In this document: piece after piece, positions 17,027 through 25,645 of the stretch
Layout of the letters: each line of letters begins with the position of its first letter
Position numbering within the stretch: position 1 is the stretch's first letter
NCBI RefSeq assembly: GCF_017309585.1
Contig: NZ_CP071321.1
Span: forward strand, 682,001-746,000
Reading direction: 5' to 3'
Length of the DNA: 64,000 nt
Source: Nitrogeniibacter aestuarii
GTDB lineage: Bacteria > Pseudomonadota > Gammaproteobacteria > Burkholderiales > Rhodocyclaceae
Position numbers and translations under genes: made by a program
The notes under the pieces: model-generated
Told to the model about the DNA's origin: nothing
Database searches by the model: none
The model's input: only the letters and a program-made list of their open reading frames with translations

Positions 17027-17812
17027 CTATCGCGGCATGACCTTGAACCTGATGCCTTCGGAGGCCGCGATGACGGTGTCGGGTTCGGCGTTGGAAACGA
17101 GTTCGGTCTGCACCGTGTAGTCACCCGCGGGCGGTTGCAGCCACAACTCGGTGGCGCCGTCGGTCAGTGCGATCGACACCGGTTCGCCTTTGGCGGGCGT
17201 GAGGCGAATCCGGAAATGGCCGGTGTTCGGTTCCGTGATGTCGGTGTGCGACACGTTGTGGCCGGCGGCGTGCAGCACCACGGCGAACGGCGCTTGAAGA
17301 CGGGCGTTGTTTCCGGGCGCCAGAATGCTGACGCCCGCCTGCCTGAGCGATTCGGCACTTTTGCCGCTCTTGCCCACCACGGTGATCCTGAGCGCGTCGC
17401 TATAGACGAAATTGGGGATGTGCTTGTGATCGGCAAAGACCAGCCGCAGCGTGTGCTCGCCTTCCGGCAGGTCGAGCACGGCCTCCATCTGCCCCTTGCC
17501 GAAGTGGATGTACTGATCGTTGAAAGGGAGCGGCTCGGTGAAGTCGAGGGGCAGCTCACGGTCGACGAGCAAGTGGTGGTGCCCCGTCCCCGTGACCGGA
17601 TGCTTGACCGCGGCAATGCCGATGCCGGTCAGCCCGAAGCGGACAAGAAAAGGGGATTCCACCTGATCGCCCGACTTCAGGTTCGAGAACCAGGCGTACT
17701 TGTCGAGGCGCGGGTTTTGTGTGACCCAGGGGTGCTCCGGAGTCGCGCCGGCAGTCGGGGCGAGGGCCAGCAGCACAAGGGCGATCAAGGGCGCGAGGCG
17801 AACAGGTTTCAT
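17027..17812 (-). CDS. Exported DUF4399 protein
   Basis: This 261-residue protein starts at 17812 with a signal peptide (MKPVRLAPLIALVLL to AGA). It holds two related halves. The first has the DUF4399 signature: GHHHLLVD, NDQYIHFGKGQ, GEHTLRLVFADHKH. The second repeats the pattern loosely (NTGHFRIRL, PPAGDYTVQTEL). The clustered histidines suggest a metal or ligand site. It ends 194 bases upstream of dctP on the same strand and may be independent of it. Function unknown. Confidence 0.75.
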   Translation of the reverse strand: MKPVRLAPLIALVLLALAPTAGATPEHPWVTQNPRLDKYAWFSNLKSGDQVESPFLVRFGLTGIGIAAVKHPVTGTGHHHLLVDRELPLDFTEPLPFNDQYIHFGKGQMEAVLDLPEGEHTLRLVFADHKHIPNFVYSDALRITVVGKSGKSAESLRQAGVSILAPGNNARLQAPFAVVLHAAGHNVSHTDITEPNTGHFRIRLTPAKGEPVSIALTDGATELWLQPPAGDYTVQTELVSNAEPDTVIAASEGIRFKVMPR

Positions 17813-17984
17813 GGCGGTCGGACCACATGCGAGGAGGGCAGTGGTCACGATAACCCAGATGGAGCTCGTTTTCGACGATTAAAACGGGCGATTGCCATCT
17901 GTCGGAGAATGTGGAAAAAGAGTTACTGATCACACCATTACCGCCGTAAACAGTTCAAACGGATCCAGATTCAGACGCCAAGAG

Positions 17985-19898
17985 ATGCCACGACGCATGT
18001 TCGGGTTTGCGAGCACGACCAGGTGGCGCAGATGGGCCTTGGGCCTGACTGCGGCGCTCGCCTGCGTGGGTACGGCGATGGCGTTGCGCGGGGCTGAACT
18101 CTGGGCCGTGGGTGCCGCGATCGCCTGGCTGCTGACCCTGCCGCTGGCCGTGTGTGAATTTGCCTTCCTGCGTGCAGCCTTCACCGCACAGAAGCTGGCG
18201 ATGCGCGGTGCACACGACGGCCTGTGGTGGTGGGACCCGATTTCCAAACGGCTGTGGGTGGGCGCCCGCCTGCTTGAAATCCTCGGGTACTCCGAGAATT
18301 TTCTGAAGGACACTCACGGCTGGCTTGCGCTTGTCCATCCGGATGACCGTGTGAGCTACAACCTGGCGGTGGCACGGCATCTGAAGGGTGAGTCGCGGTT
18401 TTTCTATCACGAGTACCGGGTCAAGGCGAACGACGGCACCTATCGCTGGATTGCCTCGCGTGGTGAAGCCGTGCGCAATCGCAAGGGCCTTGCCACGCTC
18501 ATGGCGGGCTCGGTGTCCGACATCACGGTGCGCCGGCAGAGCGAAGCGCGCATTCGCGATCTTGCCTTCCATGATCAGCTCACCGGCCTTCAGAACCGGG
18601 CGGCCCTCTCCGACCGGCTCGACCTGGCGCTGACACGTAACAACGGTCGCGAGCCCTCCCGCACGGCGGTGCTGTTCATCGACATCGACCGCTTCAAGGA
18701 CATCAACGACGTTCACGGCCATCAGGTGGGCGACCGGCTGCTCGTCAAGCTTGCCAAGCGCCTGCGCGCGGGTGTGCGCGGCAGCGACACCCTGGCCCGC
18801 CAGGGTGGGGACGAATTCATCGTGGTGCTCTCCGAGGTGGACGAACACGCCGATCTCATGGCCATCGCGCGCAAGCTGCTCGATACCGTCGAGGCGCCCA
18901 TTGAGGTCACGGGCCTGGAGATGCTGGTCACGGCCAGCATCGGGATCAGCATCTACCCGGACGATGCCAGTGATGCCGACACCCTGTTCAGCAACGCCGA
19001 TACGGCCATGTACGAAGCCAAGGCGGCCGGCGGCAACCAGGTATGCATGTACAACCATCAGATGAACGATGTGGTGCGTGAGCGCATGAACCTCGAAGTC
19101 GGTTTGCGCATGGCCATCAACCGTGGCGAACTGCGTCTGGTCTATCAACCCAAGGTGTCCCTGGGCAGCGGCGAGCTCAAGGGCTGCGAAGCGCTGTTGC
19201 GCTGGCATCGCGCCGATGGTTCGCTGGTCGGGCCGGACCGCTTCATCCCGGTGGCTGAGCGCTGTGGCTTGATCGAACAGATCGGGCTGTGGGTGATGAC
19301 CACCGCCCTTGACCAGATTGCCCTGTGGCGCGACGCGGGTCTGCGGCCACCCACCGTCGCCATCAATATTTCGGCGCTGCAGCTGCTCCGTCCGGGGTTT
19401 GCCGAGGCCCTGTTCGCGGCGCTTGCCCAGCGCAAGCTGCCGGCCGAAGCGGTTGAGGTGGAAGTGACCGAATCGGTGTTCATGCAGCCCGAGAGCGCGG
19501 CCCGGGAGGAGATGCTGAGCATGCGTCAGCATGGGGTGCGACTGGCGCTGGATGACTTCGGAACGGGGTATTCGTCACTCTCCTACCTGAGCGCGCAGGA
19601 ATTCGACACCCTGAAAATCGATCGGAGCTTTGTCTCGACCGCGGATGCCGGCTGCCACGCGCGCGAGCACTCGATTCTGCGCGCGATGGTCGCCATGGCC
19701 CGGGCGTTCGACATGACCGTGGTCGCCGAGGGGATTGAGCGAGAGGCACAGCGCGACGCCTTGCTGGCGCTCGATTGCGCCCAGGGACAAGGCTATCTGT
19801 TCGATGCGCCGCTGGCGCCGGACGCGTTTGCAGACGCCTATCTCGCCCCGGTGCAGGCGCCGGCGGCCCCCTTCTCCTCTGTTGCCAGCGAGGCCTGA
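17985..19898 (+). CDS. PAS-GGDEF-EAL cyclic-di-GMP signalling protein
   Basis: This 637-residue protein has two N-terminal membrane helices (about 15-65) and a PAS/PAC sensor (WWWDPISKRLWVG through VSDITVRRQ). A GGDEF domain has an intact GGDEF at 274-278, and an EAL domain has EAL at 402-404. The EAL acidic motifs DDFGTGYSSL and VVAEGIE are intact. Both synthase and phosphodiesterase sites look complete, so either activity could dominate. The start at 17985 follows AAGAG; a TTG at 17892 would add 31 residues without signal features. The sensed ligand is unknown. Confidence 0.9.
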   Translation: MPRRMFGFASTTRWRRWALGLTAALACVGTAMALRGAELWAVGAAIAWLLTLPLAVCEFAFLRAAFTAQKLAMRGAHDGLWWWDPISKRLWVGARLLEILGYSENFLKDTHGWLALVHPDDRVSYNLAVARHLKGESRFFYHEYRVKANDGTYRWIASRGEAVRNRKGLATLMAGSVSDITVRRQSEARIRDLAFHDQLTGLQNRAALSDRLDLALTRNNGREPSRTAVLFIDIDRFKDINDVHGHQVGDRLLVKLAKRLRAGVRGSDTLARQGGDEFIVVLSEVDEHADLMAIARKLLDTVEAPIEVTGLEMLVTASIGISIYPDDASDADTLFSNADTAMYEAKAAGGNQVCMYNHQMNDVVRERMNLEVGLRMAINRGELRLVYQPKVSLGSGELKGCEALLRWHRADGSLVGPDRFIPVAERCGLIEQIGLWVMTTALDQIALWRDAGLRPPTVAINISALQLLRPGFAEALFAALAQRKLPAEAVEVEVTESVFMQPESAAREEMLSMRQHGVRLALDDFGTGYSSLSYLSAQEFDTLKIDRSFVSTADAGCHAREHSILRAMVAMARAFDMTVVAEGIEREAQRDALLALDCAQGQGYLFDAPLAPDAFADAYLAPVQAPAAPFSSVASEA

Positions 19899-19907
19899 GG
19901 CCTCAGA

Positions 19908-20345
19908 TCACGGTTCCCAGTGGGTGGGATGGCTCACCGCCATGTACACCTCTCTCAGGAACAGGCCCAGGCCTCCGATCATTGCGAGCATGGCCAGGAT
20001 GAACAGCGTGGCGATGGCCTCGGTGACATTGGCCTGAATCATCGTGCCGACAAAGGCCCCGGCGACCACCAGACAGACCAGCAGGGCGCTGAGCACCTGG
20101 CAGAAGATGGCCTTGTAGATGAAGTTGCCGCGCCGGCCCAGCAGATCCAGCTCGCGTTCCATGGAGGCCGCCTGTTCCTCGGCCGCACCTTCCTGCAGCC
20201 GCTTGCGTACCACCCGCCGCCGATCCACGACGCGTGCGAGACGGCCATTGAGCGCATTGATGAGCGTGGCCAGCGCCGTGAGCAAAAACACGGGTGCAAC
20301 GGCCAGCTGGATGGCGTGTGAGAGATCGGAGAGCGGTTCGGTCAT
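19908..20345 (-). CDS. DUF2721 membrane protein
   Basis: This protein of about 145 residues has three hydrophobic segments. One is near the N-terminus (VAPVFLLTALATLINAL); two more are in the C-terminal half (VLSALLVCLVVAGAFVG and FILAMLAMIGGLGLF). They are separated by a charged Arg-rich coiled segment (RRRVVRKRLQEGAAEEQ). This layout matches DUF2721. The ATG at 20345 is chosen over upstream ones because those reach into the divergent ligase gene. Function unknown. Confidence 0.75.
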   Translation of the reverse strand: MTEPLSDLSHAIQLAVAPVFLLTALATLINALNGRLARVVDRRRVVRKRLQEGAAEEQAASMERELDLLGRRGNFIYKAIFCQVLSALLVCLVVAGAFVGTMIQANVTEAIATLFILAMLAMIGGLGLFLREVYMAVSHPTHWEP

Positions 20346-20396
20346 GGGCGTAAGCATAGCCTGAGGTGCGCACTTGTGTGACGCTATAATCGGCCA

Positions 20397-21251
20397 ATGC
20401 AAATGTCATTGATTCTCAATGGGTGCCGCGTGCTGCTGGTCGCCCTGTCGTCCCTGGCGGTAAGCCCCCTTGCGATCGCCGGTGAGCCCCTGCTCCTGGC
20501 TCGGGAAGCGACCGAGGGTGTCGATCCCCGCCCTTATCTGGTCAGTGAAAAGCTCGACGGCGTGCGTGCGCACTGGGATGGGCATGTGTTGCGCTTTCGC
20601 AGTGGTCGTCAGATCAATGCTCCGGCCTGGTTTACCGACGCACTGCCGCCCACGCCGCTGGATGGCGAGCTGTGGATGGGGCGCGGACGTTTCGAGACGG
20701 TGTCCGGCATCGTGCGCACCGACCCGCCCGACGAGGCGGGCTGGCGGCAATTGCGCTACATGATCTTCGAGCTGCCCGGCGGCGAAGGGGATTTTGCCAA
20801 CCGCGCACAACGCATCAAGACGCTTGTCGTCGAGACCCGTTTGCCCTGGTTGCAGGCCGTGGAGCAGCGGCGGGTGCCCGACCGTGCCCGACTGGAGGCC
20901 TGGCTCGCCGAGGTGATCGATGCTGGGGGTGAAGGGCTGATGCTGCATCGAGCCGACGCGCCGTACCTGACCGGGCGCAGCGATGCGTTGCTCAAACTCA
21001 AGCCGTGGCAGGACGCCGAGGGCATTGTCACCGCCCACCTGCCCGGCAGCGGGCGTCTTCAAGGCATGCTGGGGGCACTCGAAGTACGGCTGGCCGATGG
21101 TCGGCTGTTGCGCATTGGTACCGGCCTGAGTGACGCTGAACGCCGCTCACCGCCTGCGCTGGGGGCGCAGATCACCTTCCGTTTTCGTGGTTACACGCGC
21201 ACCGGACTGCCCCGGTTCGCCAGCTTTCTGCGCGTGCGCGATCCGCTTTAA
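20397..21251 (+). CDS. ligE: Periplasmic ATP-dependent DNA ligase (LigE type)
   Basis: This 284-residue protein has an N-terminal signal-like segment (LLVALSSLAVSPLAIAGE). The minimal ATP-dependent ligase core follows: motif I SEKLDGVRA with K52 as the adenylated lysine, ELWMGRGRF (motif III region), GGEGLMLHR (motif IV), KLKPW (motif V), then an OB-fold half. No DNA-binding or Zn domain is added. LigE proteins of Beta/Gammaproteobacteria have this form and are thought to act outside the cytoplasm, possibly on incoming or biofilm DNA. Chromosomal replication would use LigA, elsewhere. Confidence 0.88.
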   Translation: MQMSLILNGCRVLLVALSSLAVSPLAIAGEPLLLAREATEGVDPRPYLVSEKLDGVRAHWDGHVLRFRSGRQINAPAWFTDALPPTPLDGELWMGRGRFETVSGIVRTDPPDEAGWRQLRYMIFELPGGEGDFANRAQRIKTLVVETRLPWLQAVEQRRVPDRARLEAWLAEVIDAGGEGLMLHRADAPYLTGRSDALLKLKPWQDAEGIVTAHLPGSGRLQGMLGALEVRLADGRLLRIGTGLSDAERRSPPALGAQITFRFRGYTRTGLPRFASFLRVRDPL

Positions 21252-21460
21252 GCCGGTCACCCCCTTGGCGGGTGTCAGTCGGCGCCTACATTCGCGCAGG
21301 GGCAAGGACGACACAAGGCTCCGGCGCCATCCCACGATCCGGCCCATGGGCGAGGCATAGCATGGTCACACGTGCTCACCGATGCACATCGCATCGAATC
21401 ACGAAGAGATGTTCGGACGCGAATGCGTTGACCGAAACAGACCATGAAAAGGAGTCAGAC

Positions 21461-21793
21461 ATGAATACCGTTACCGATCCTGCTGTGACCAACACCACGA
21501 CCAACCCGATCAAGGGCGAGGCTGTGGGTCGCGCGAAGGAGTCTTTTGGCGAAGTTCAGTCCGCCACCAAAAAGCTGATTCACGACGGTTCCGACGTGGT
21601 GAAGGAAGGCGCTGCCGCGGTTGAAACCGCCGTGCGTGAGGGCGCGACCAGGCTTGAAGAAACCGCCACCAAAGCGGCAGACAAGACCGCCGTCTACGTG
21701 CAGGAGCAGCCGCTCAAGGCGCTGCTGATCGCTGCGGGCACGGGTGCTCTCATCGCGTTGGCTGCCGGTGCCGCTGCCCGCCGTCACCGCTGA
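21461..21793 (+). CDS. DUF883 (YqjD/ElaB-like) tail-anchored protein
   Basis: This 110-residue protein follows a strong AAAAGGAGTCAGAC site. A long amphipathic Ala/Glu/Lys-rich helix is followed by the EQPLKALLIAAGTGALIALAAG membrane anchor and terminal RRHR. This is the DUF883 pattern, whose members YqjD and ElaB tether ribosomes to the inner membrane in stationary-phase E. coli. It leads a three-gene unit like yqjD-yqjE. The 209-base region upstream shows nothing else recognisable. Confidence 0.85.
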   Translation: MNTVTDPAVTNTTTNPIKGEAVGRAKESFGEVQSATKKLIHDGSDVVKEGAAAVETAVREGATRLEETATKAADKTAVYVQEQPLKALLIAAGTGALIALAAGAAARRHR

Positions 21794-21813
21794 TCGGTGC
21801 ATTGGCGAAAGCC

Positions 21814-22185
21814 ATGATTCCGTCACTGATCCGTTTGTCCCTCCGCGAGCCTGGCCTGCTGGCCGAGCACGCGGAGGGTTATTCGCTGCTCGCACGCCAT
21901 GAGTTTCACCAGTGGCGCAACCGCACACGCAAGCGCGTGCTGTGGTGGTCCGCGGCGGCCCTGCTGGCCATGGTGGCACTCATCATGACCGGCTGTGCCC
22001 TGATGTTGTGGGCGACAACGATGAATTCGCACTGGTTGCTGTGGGTCGTGCCAGGGGTGCCCTGGTTGCTGACACTACTGGCGGCCGGGCAGGCGGCCAG
22101 CCAGCCCGATCCCGACGGGGCCTTCGATCGCCTGTGGGATCAGGTAGATGCCGACCTGCGTTTGCTCAAGGAGATATCCGAATGA
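21814..22185 (+). CDS. YqjE-like (holin superfamily III) membrane protein
   Basis: This 123-residue protein has two central membrane helices (VLWWSAAALLAMVALIMTG and HWLLWVVPGVPWLLTLLA) and hydrophilic ends. Position directly after a DUF883 gene and this two-helix design match YqjE-type proteins. The ATG at 21814 is used; the frame extends to a TTG at 21802. It overlaps the next gene by 4 bases (ATGA). Despite the holin family name, a stress-related membrane role is more likely than lysis. Confidence 0.7.
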   Translation: MIPSLIRLSLREPGLLAEHAEGYSLLARHEFHQWRNRTRKRVLWWSAAALLAMVALIMTGCALMLWATTMNSHWLLWVVPGVPWLLTLLAAGQAASQPDPDGAFDRLWDQVDADLRLLKEISE

Positions 22186-22580
22186 ACGCCCATGTGAAAC
22201 CTGACGATCTGATCGATCCGGCCGAGGCCCGGTTGCGAGCGTCGCGCGAGCGGCTCAAGCAGCGCCTCAGCCCGCGCACCGCGTCTCAGGCAAGCGAGCA
22301 CGAAGAAGCTCAGGGCGGCGACATGTCGCCGAGCGAAATGTTCGACACCGTCGTCAAACCGGCCACTGAAGAGATCGTGCGCCGCTATCCGGTGCGTTCG
22401 TTGGCTGCGGCCGCCGCTGTTGGTGCGCTCGCCGTACGCATCCGCCCGTGGCAGGGCCTGATCGGCTCGATCATTGCCACCACCCTGATCCGCAAGGGCA
22501 GCACGGTGGCCGCCGCGTGGGCCATGGACAAGGCGGCCGACGCGCTTGAGCCTCAGCCGGGCCAGCGCCCGCCACGCTGA
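22182..22580 (+). CDS. Small membrane-associated protein of the yqjD-like unit
   Basis: This 132-residue protein is translationally coupled to the previous gene. The N-terminal half is charged and helical (EARLRASRERLKQRL). The C-terminal half contains Ala-rich hydrophobic stretches (SLAAAAAVGALAVRI and GLIGSIIATTLI). I do not recognise a named family; third genes of this type are common in yqjDE-like operons. Its 3' end overlaps the convergent protease gene by 28 bases. Confidence 0.7.
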   Translation: MNAHVKPDDLIDPAEARLRASRERLKQRLSPRTASQASEHEEAQGGDMSPSEMFDTVVKPATEEIVRRYPVRSLAAAAAVGALAVRIRPWQGLIGSIIATTLIRKGSTVAAAWAMDKAADALEPQPGQRPPR

Positions 22581-23578
22581 GCGTGCCGGCGCCATCCGGC
22601 CAGCGCCAGCGCGACCAGCACAAGCGCGAGTCCGAGTACGGCGACCATCGTCGTTGCTGAGTCGGGTCCGCGCGGTTGGGGGCTGGCTTCCTGGAGTGCG
22701 CCATCCGTGACGGAGGTGAGCCAGGCACGTACGGCGGGGGCGGTCAGGTCCGTGCCCACGCCCAGGCTGCCGAACGTGAAGCGCGGGCGCTCGCCGCTGA
22801 CCGGGCTGATCACCGCCACGCTGATGCCGACGAGCAGACGTTCGCTTGCCCCCCGAGGCCTGACATAGATCGGCCCGCCCGAGTCGCCTCCTGCCACCAG
22901 GGTTTCCAGCGGGTTGCCGAGTGTCGGTCCCCCGAGAACGCCATTGCCCTGCGGGCCGTCAAAGTCGTAGAACAGGAAGTGGCCCGCCGTTGGCACGCCC
23001 GGCACATGCTCACCGACCAGGTCGGCCACGTTACGCCCCCAGCGAAACTCGCGGGGGCTTGCGTCGTGCTGCAGGCCGGTGTCGCCGTGGCCGGATGCGC
23101 CAGCGCCGACCAGATCGATGACATCACCGGCATTGAGCGTGCCGCGCATGAGTCGGGCAACGGGCACGTTGCGTGGCAGCGGTGTTGCCAGTTCGATGAC
23201 GGCCAGATCATTGGCCGGCATGGCGTAGCCCGGCAGGGTGGCGATGCGTGCCGCCTGGCGCTCGTCGGCCTCGTGGCCGAACGGAATGAAGCGCACGAGC
23301 GTCGGGAGGGCGCCATGCCCCCCGGCCACGTGCGTCGCCGTCAGCACATGGCGGCGACTGATGGCAACGCCATTGAAACGGCCGCCGGGGGTAATCACCT
23401 GTCCCAGACCGGGCCACTCGGCCGATTGCGACGGAGCGATCACGCGCGCTGCGGGCGAGTCCGGTGCCGCGCCGGCCATCAGGGCATGCGCCGGCATGGC
23501 AAGGATCAGACCCAAACTGACAAGGAGAGAAAAGCGTCGGCTCACGGGGGAAGGAACTCGGTGCAGGTGTTTCACCAT
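22553..23578 (-). CDS. Trypsin-like serine protease with C-terminal anchor
   Basis: This 341-residue exported chymotrypsin-fold protease has all triad segments present: His in LTATHVAG, Asp in NDLAVIEL and Ser in GGDSGGP. A signal peptide follows a basic N-terminus (start at 23578; the longer frame to 23782 is arginine-rich and lacks one). The C-terminus is a Pro/Ser linker, a hydrophobic helix (VAVLGLALVLVALALAG) and a basic cluster WRRHAQR. That architecture is the form of a sorting or anchoring tail such as GlyGly-CTERM, although no GG pair is visible. Confidence 0.85.
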   Translation of the reverse strand: MVKHLHRVPSPVSRRFSLLVSLGLILAMPAHALMAGAAPDSPAARVIAPSQSAEWPGLGQVITPGGRFNGVAISRRHVLTATHVAGGHGALPTLVRFIPFGHEADERQAARIATLPGYAMPANDLAVIELATPLPRNVPVARLMRGTLNAGDVIDLVGAGASGHGDTGLQHDASPREFRWGRNVADLVGEHVPGVPTAGHFLFYDFDGPQGNGVLGGPTLGNPLETLVAGGDSGGPIYVRPRGASERLLVGISVAVISPVSGERPRFTFGSLGVGTDLTAPAVRAWLTSVTDGALQEASPQPRGPDSATTMVAVLGLALVLVALALAGWRRHAQRGGRWPG

Positions 23579-23667
23579 AGCACCGCCCCGGAGCGCTGCG
23601 CCCAAACCCTGGTAAGGCTTTGCAACGCCCGGTGCACGGCGCCGGCAGTCCTCATAGAATATCGCCC

Positions 23668-24864
23668 ATGAAATCACACCTCCTGACCGGCGCCGTGGCG
23701 CTGATGAGTGCGCTGGCCGCCCCCTTGGCGCACGCCGATCTCTCCTTCGATGAATGCATGCGCATGTTGCGTTCCGCCGCACCCAGCAAGGGCGTGAGCC
23801 AGGCCGCCTTCGACCGCTTTACTGCGGGTGTGAGCCCCGACGAGACCGTGCTCGAGTCGCTCGACTACCAGCCCGAGTTCGTGACGCCCATTTGGGATTA
23901 CCTCGCGGCGCTGGTCGATCAGGAGCGCATTGATGATGGTAAGGCCATGCTCGCCCAGTGGAGCGAGGTGCTCGGCCGGGTCGAAGCGGAGTACGGCGTT
24001 GACCGGGCGACCGTGGTCGCGGTGTGGGGGGTGGAGAGCAATTACGGCAAGAACTTCGGCTCGCGCCCGCTGGTGACCTCGCTGGCCACCCTCTCCTGCG
24101 AGGGGCGGCGGCAGGATTTCTTCCGCGGCGAGTTCTTCACCACGCTCAGGATCCTCGAGCAGGGCAACATCGCGCCCGAGCGTCTCACCGGCTCATGGGC
24201 GGGGGCCTTCGGCCACACCCAGTTCATGCCATCGACCTTCATGCGCATTGCCGTCGATTTCGATGGCGACGGGCGCCGCGATCTGATGGACAGTGTCCCG
24301 GACGCGCTGGCCTCGACCGCCAACTATCTCAAGCAGGCCGGCTGGCGCACAGGCCAGGGCTGGGGTTACGAGATCAAGCTGCCGGCCGGGTTCGACGCCT
24401 CCGTGGCCGGGCGCAAGGCACGCCGTGCGGTGAGCGAATGGTCGGCCATGGGTGTTCGGCAGATCGATGGCAGCGCATTGGATGCCATCGACAGCCAGGC
24501 CGCCGTGTTGTTGCCTGCGGGCGCAGAAGGGCCCGCCTTTCTGGTGTTCCGTAACTTCAACGCCATCTACAGCTACAACGCGGCCGAAAGCTATGCGCTG
24601 GCGATTGCGCATCTCTCAGACCGGCTGCGCGGCGCGGGGCCTTTCGTGACCGACTGGCCCACCGACGATCCGGGCATTGCGCGCGCCGAGCGCCGCGAAC
24701 TGCAGCAACTGCTGCTCGATCGCGGGCACGCGATTGGTGAAGTGGACGGGCTGATCGGCGCCAAGTCCAAGGCCGCGATTGCGGTGGAGCAGGAACGGCT
24801 GGGTTATGAAGTGAATGGCCGTGCCGGCATGAAGATCCTCAAGGCCCTGCGCGAAGGGCAGTGA
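23668..24864 (+). CDS. Lytic murein transglycosylase (MltB family)
   Basis: This 398-residue protein has a signal peptide (MKSHLLTGAVAL to AHA) and an SLT_2 catalytic domain with the key glutamate in VWGVESNYGK. The supporting GHTQFMPSTF motif is also present. A C-terminal peptidoglycan-binding domain ends near LKALREGQ. It lacks an MltB lipobox cysteine, so it is soluble and periplasmic, like the shorter MltB homologues. It cleaves glycan strands to 1,6-anhydro products during wall turnover. It converges on the deacetylase gene, 10 bases away. Confidence 0.92.
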   Translation: MKSHLLTGAVALMSALAAPLAHADLSFDECMRMLRSAAPSKGVSQAAFDRFTAGVSPDETVLESLDYQPEFVTPIWDYLAALVDQERIDDGKAMLAQWSEVLGRVEAEYGVDRATVVAVWGVESNYGKNFGSRPLVTSLATLSCEGRRQDFFRGEFFTTLRILEQGNIAPERLTGSWAGAFGHTQFMPSTFMRIAVDFDGDGRRDLMDSVPDALASTANYLKQAGWRTGQGWGYEIKLPAGFDASVAGRKARRAVSEWSAMGVRQIDGSALDAIDSQAAVLLPAGAEGPAFLVFRNFNAIYSYNAAESYALAIAHLSDRLRGAGPFVTDWPTDDPGIARAERRELQQLLLDRGHAIGEVDGLIGAKSKAAIAVEQERLGYEVNGRAGMKILKALREGQ

Positions 24865-24874
24865 CGCTCGGCGA

Positions 24875-25645
24875 TCAGGCGGGGCGGGCGTCGAAGGTCT
24901 GCCCGTCGCGACGAATGAACGCCCGCTTCGGGGTGTTCTTCATGTGCAGGCGCCAGAAGTAGCCGAGCAGATTGTCGCCGTAGGAGATGGCCTTGCGCGG
25001 CAGGGTGAGTGGATCGTCGGCGACCGTCGCAGGTGCTCTCACGCAGGTGGTGGCGCAGGTGTAGCCCGCTTCGGCGACGGCGTCGACCGCACGGCGATCG
25101 TGACTGCCAAAGGGATAGCAGAAGTGATTGACCGGCTCGCCCAGCACGTCTTCGAGCATGGCTTTTGAACGGGTGACTTCTTCAAGGATGGCCGGGGTTT
25201 CGAGGGTCGCCAGCTTGGCGTGCGAGGCTGAATGCGAGCCGAAGTCGCAGCCTTCGCCACGCAACTGGCGAATGCGCTGCGCGCTCATGAGTGGCGGCGT
25301 GTCGCGCCCGTCCGATTCGAACCAGTAGGACGGCTTGCCGAGCAGGTCGGCGATCAGATACACCATGGCCGGAAAGCCGTGCTTCTGCAGCACCGGCCAG
25401 GCGTGTTCGTAGAAATTCTCGTAGCCATCGTCGAAGGTGAGGGCGACCGCCCTGGGCGGAATCGGCCGCTCGCCGCGCAGGCAGTCGAGCACCTGATCCA
25501 TGGACAGGACCGTGTAGCCGAATCGCGCCAGATACGCCATTTGCGAAGCGAAGCGCTTGTGATGGCAATAGGTGGAGCGGTGCGCTTTCATCGGCGCAAA
25601 GTCGCCCACCTGGTGGTACATGAGGATGTTGATACCGCTGTTCAT
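24875..25645 (-). CDS. Polysaccharide deacetylase
   Basis: This 256-residue NodB-fold protein has the metal and catalytic motif TFDDGYE and the ligand pair in SHSASH. The catalytic-base region HFCYPFGSHD is also present. No signal peptide is visible, suggesting it acts on a cytosolic or membrane-interface lipid-linked sugar. It is the last gene of the GT9-GT4-GT4-deacetylase operon, starting at the base next to the upstream GT4 stop. It probably removes an N-acetyl or formyl group from an LPS sugar; substrate inferred from context. Confidence 0.88.
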   Translation of the reverse strand: MNSGINILMYHQVGDFAPMKAHRSTYCHHKRFASQMAYLARFGYTVLSMDQVLDCLRGERPIPPRAVALTFDDGYENFYEHAWPVLQKHGFPAMVYLIADLLGKPSYWFESDGRDTPPLMSAQRIRQLRGEGCDFGSHSASHAKLATLETPAILEEVTRSKAMLEDVLGEPVNHFCYPFGSHDRRAVDAVAEAGYTCATTCVRAPATVADDPLTLPRKAISYGDNLLGYFWRLHMKNTPKRAFIRRDGQTFDARPA

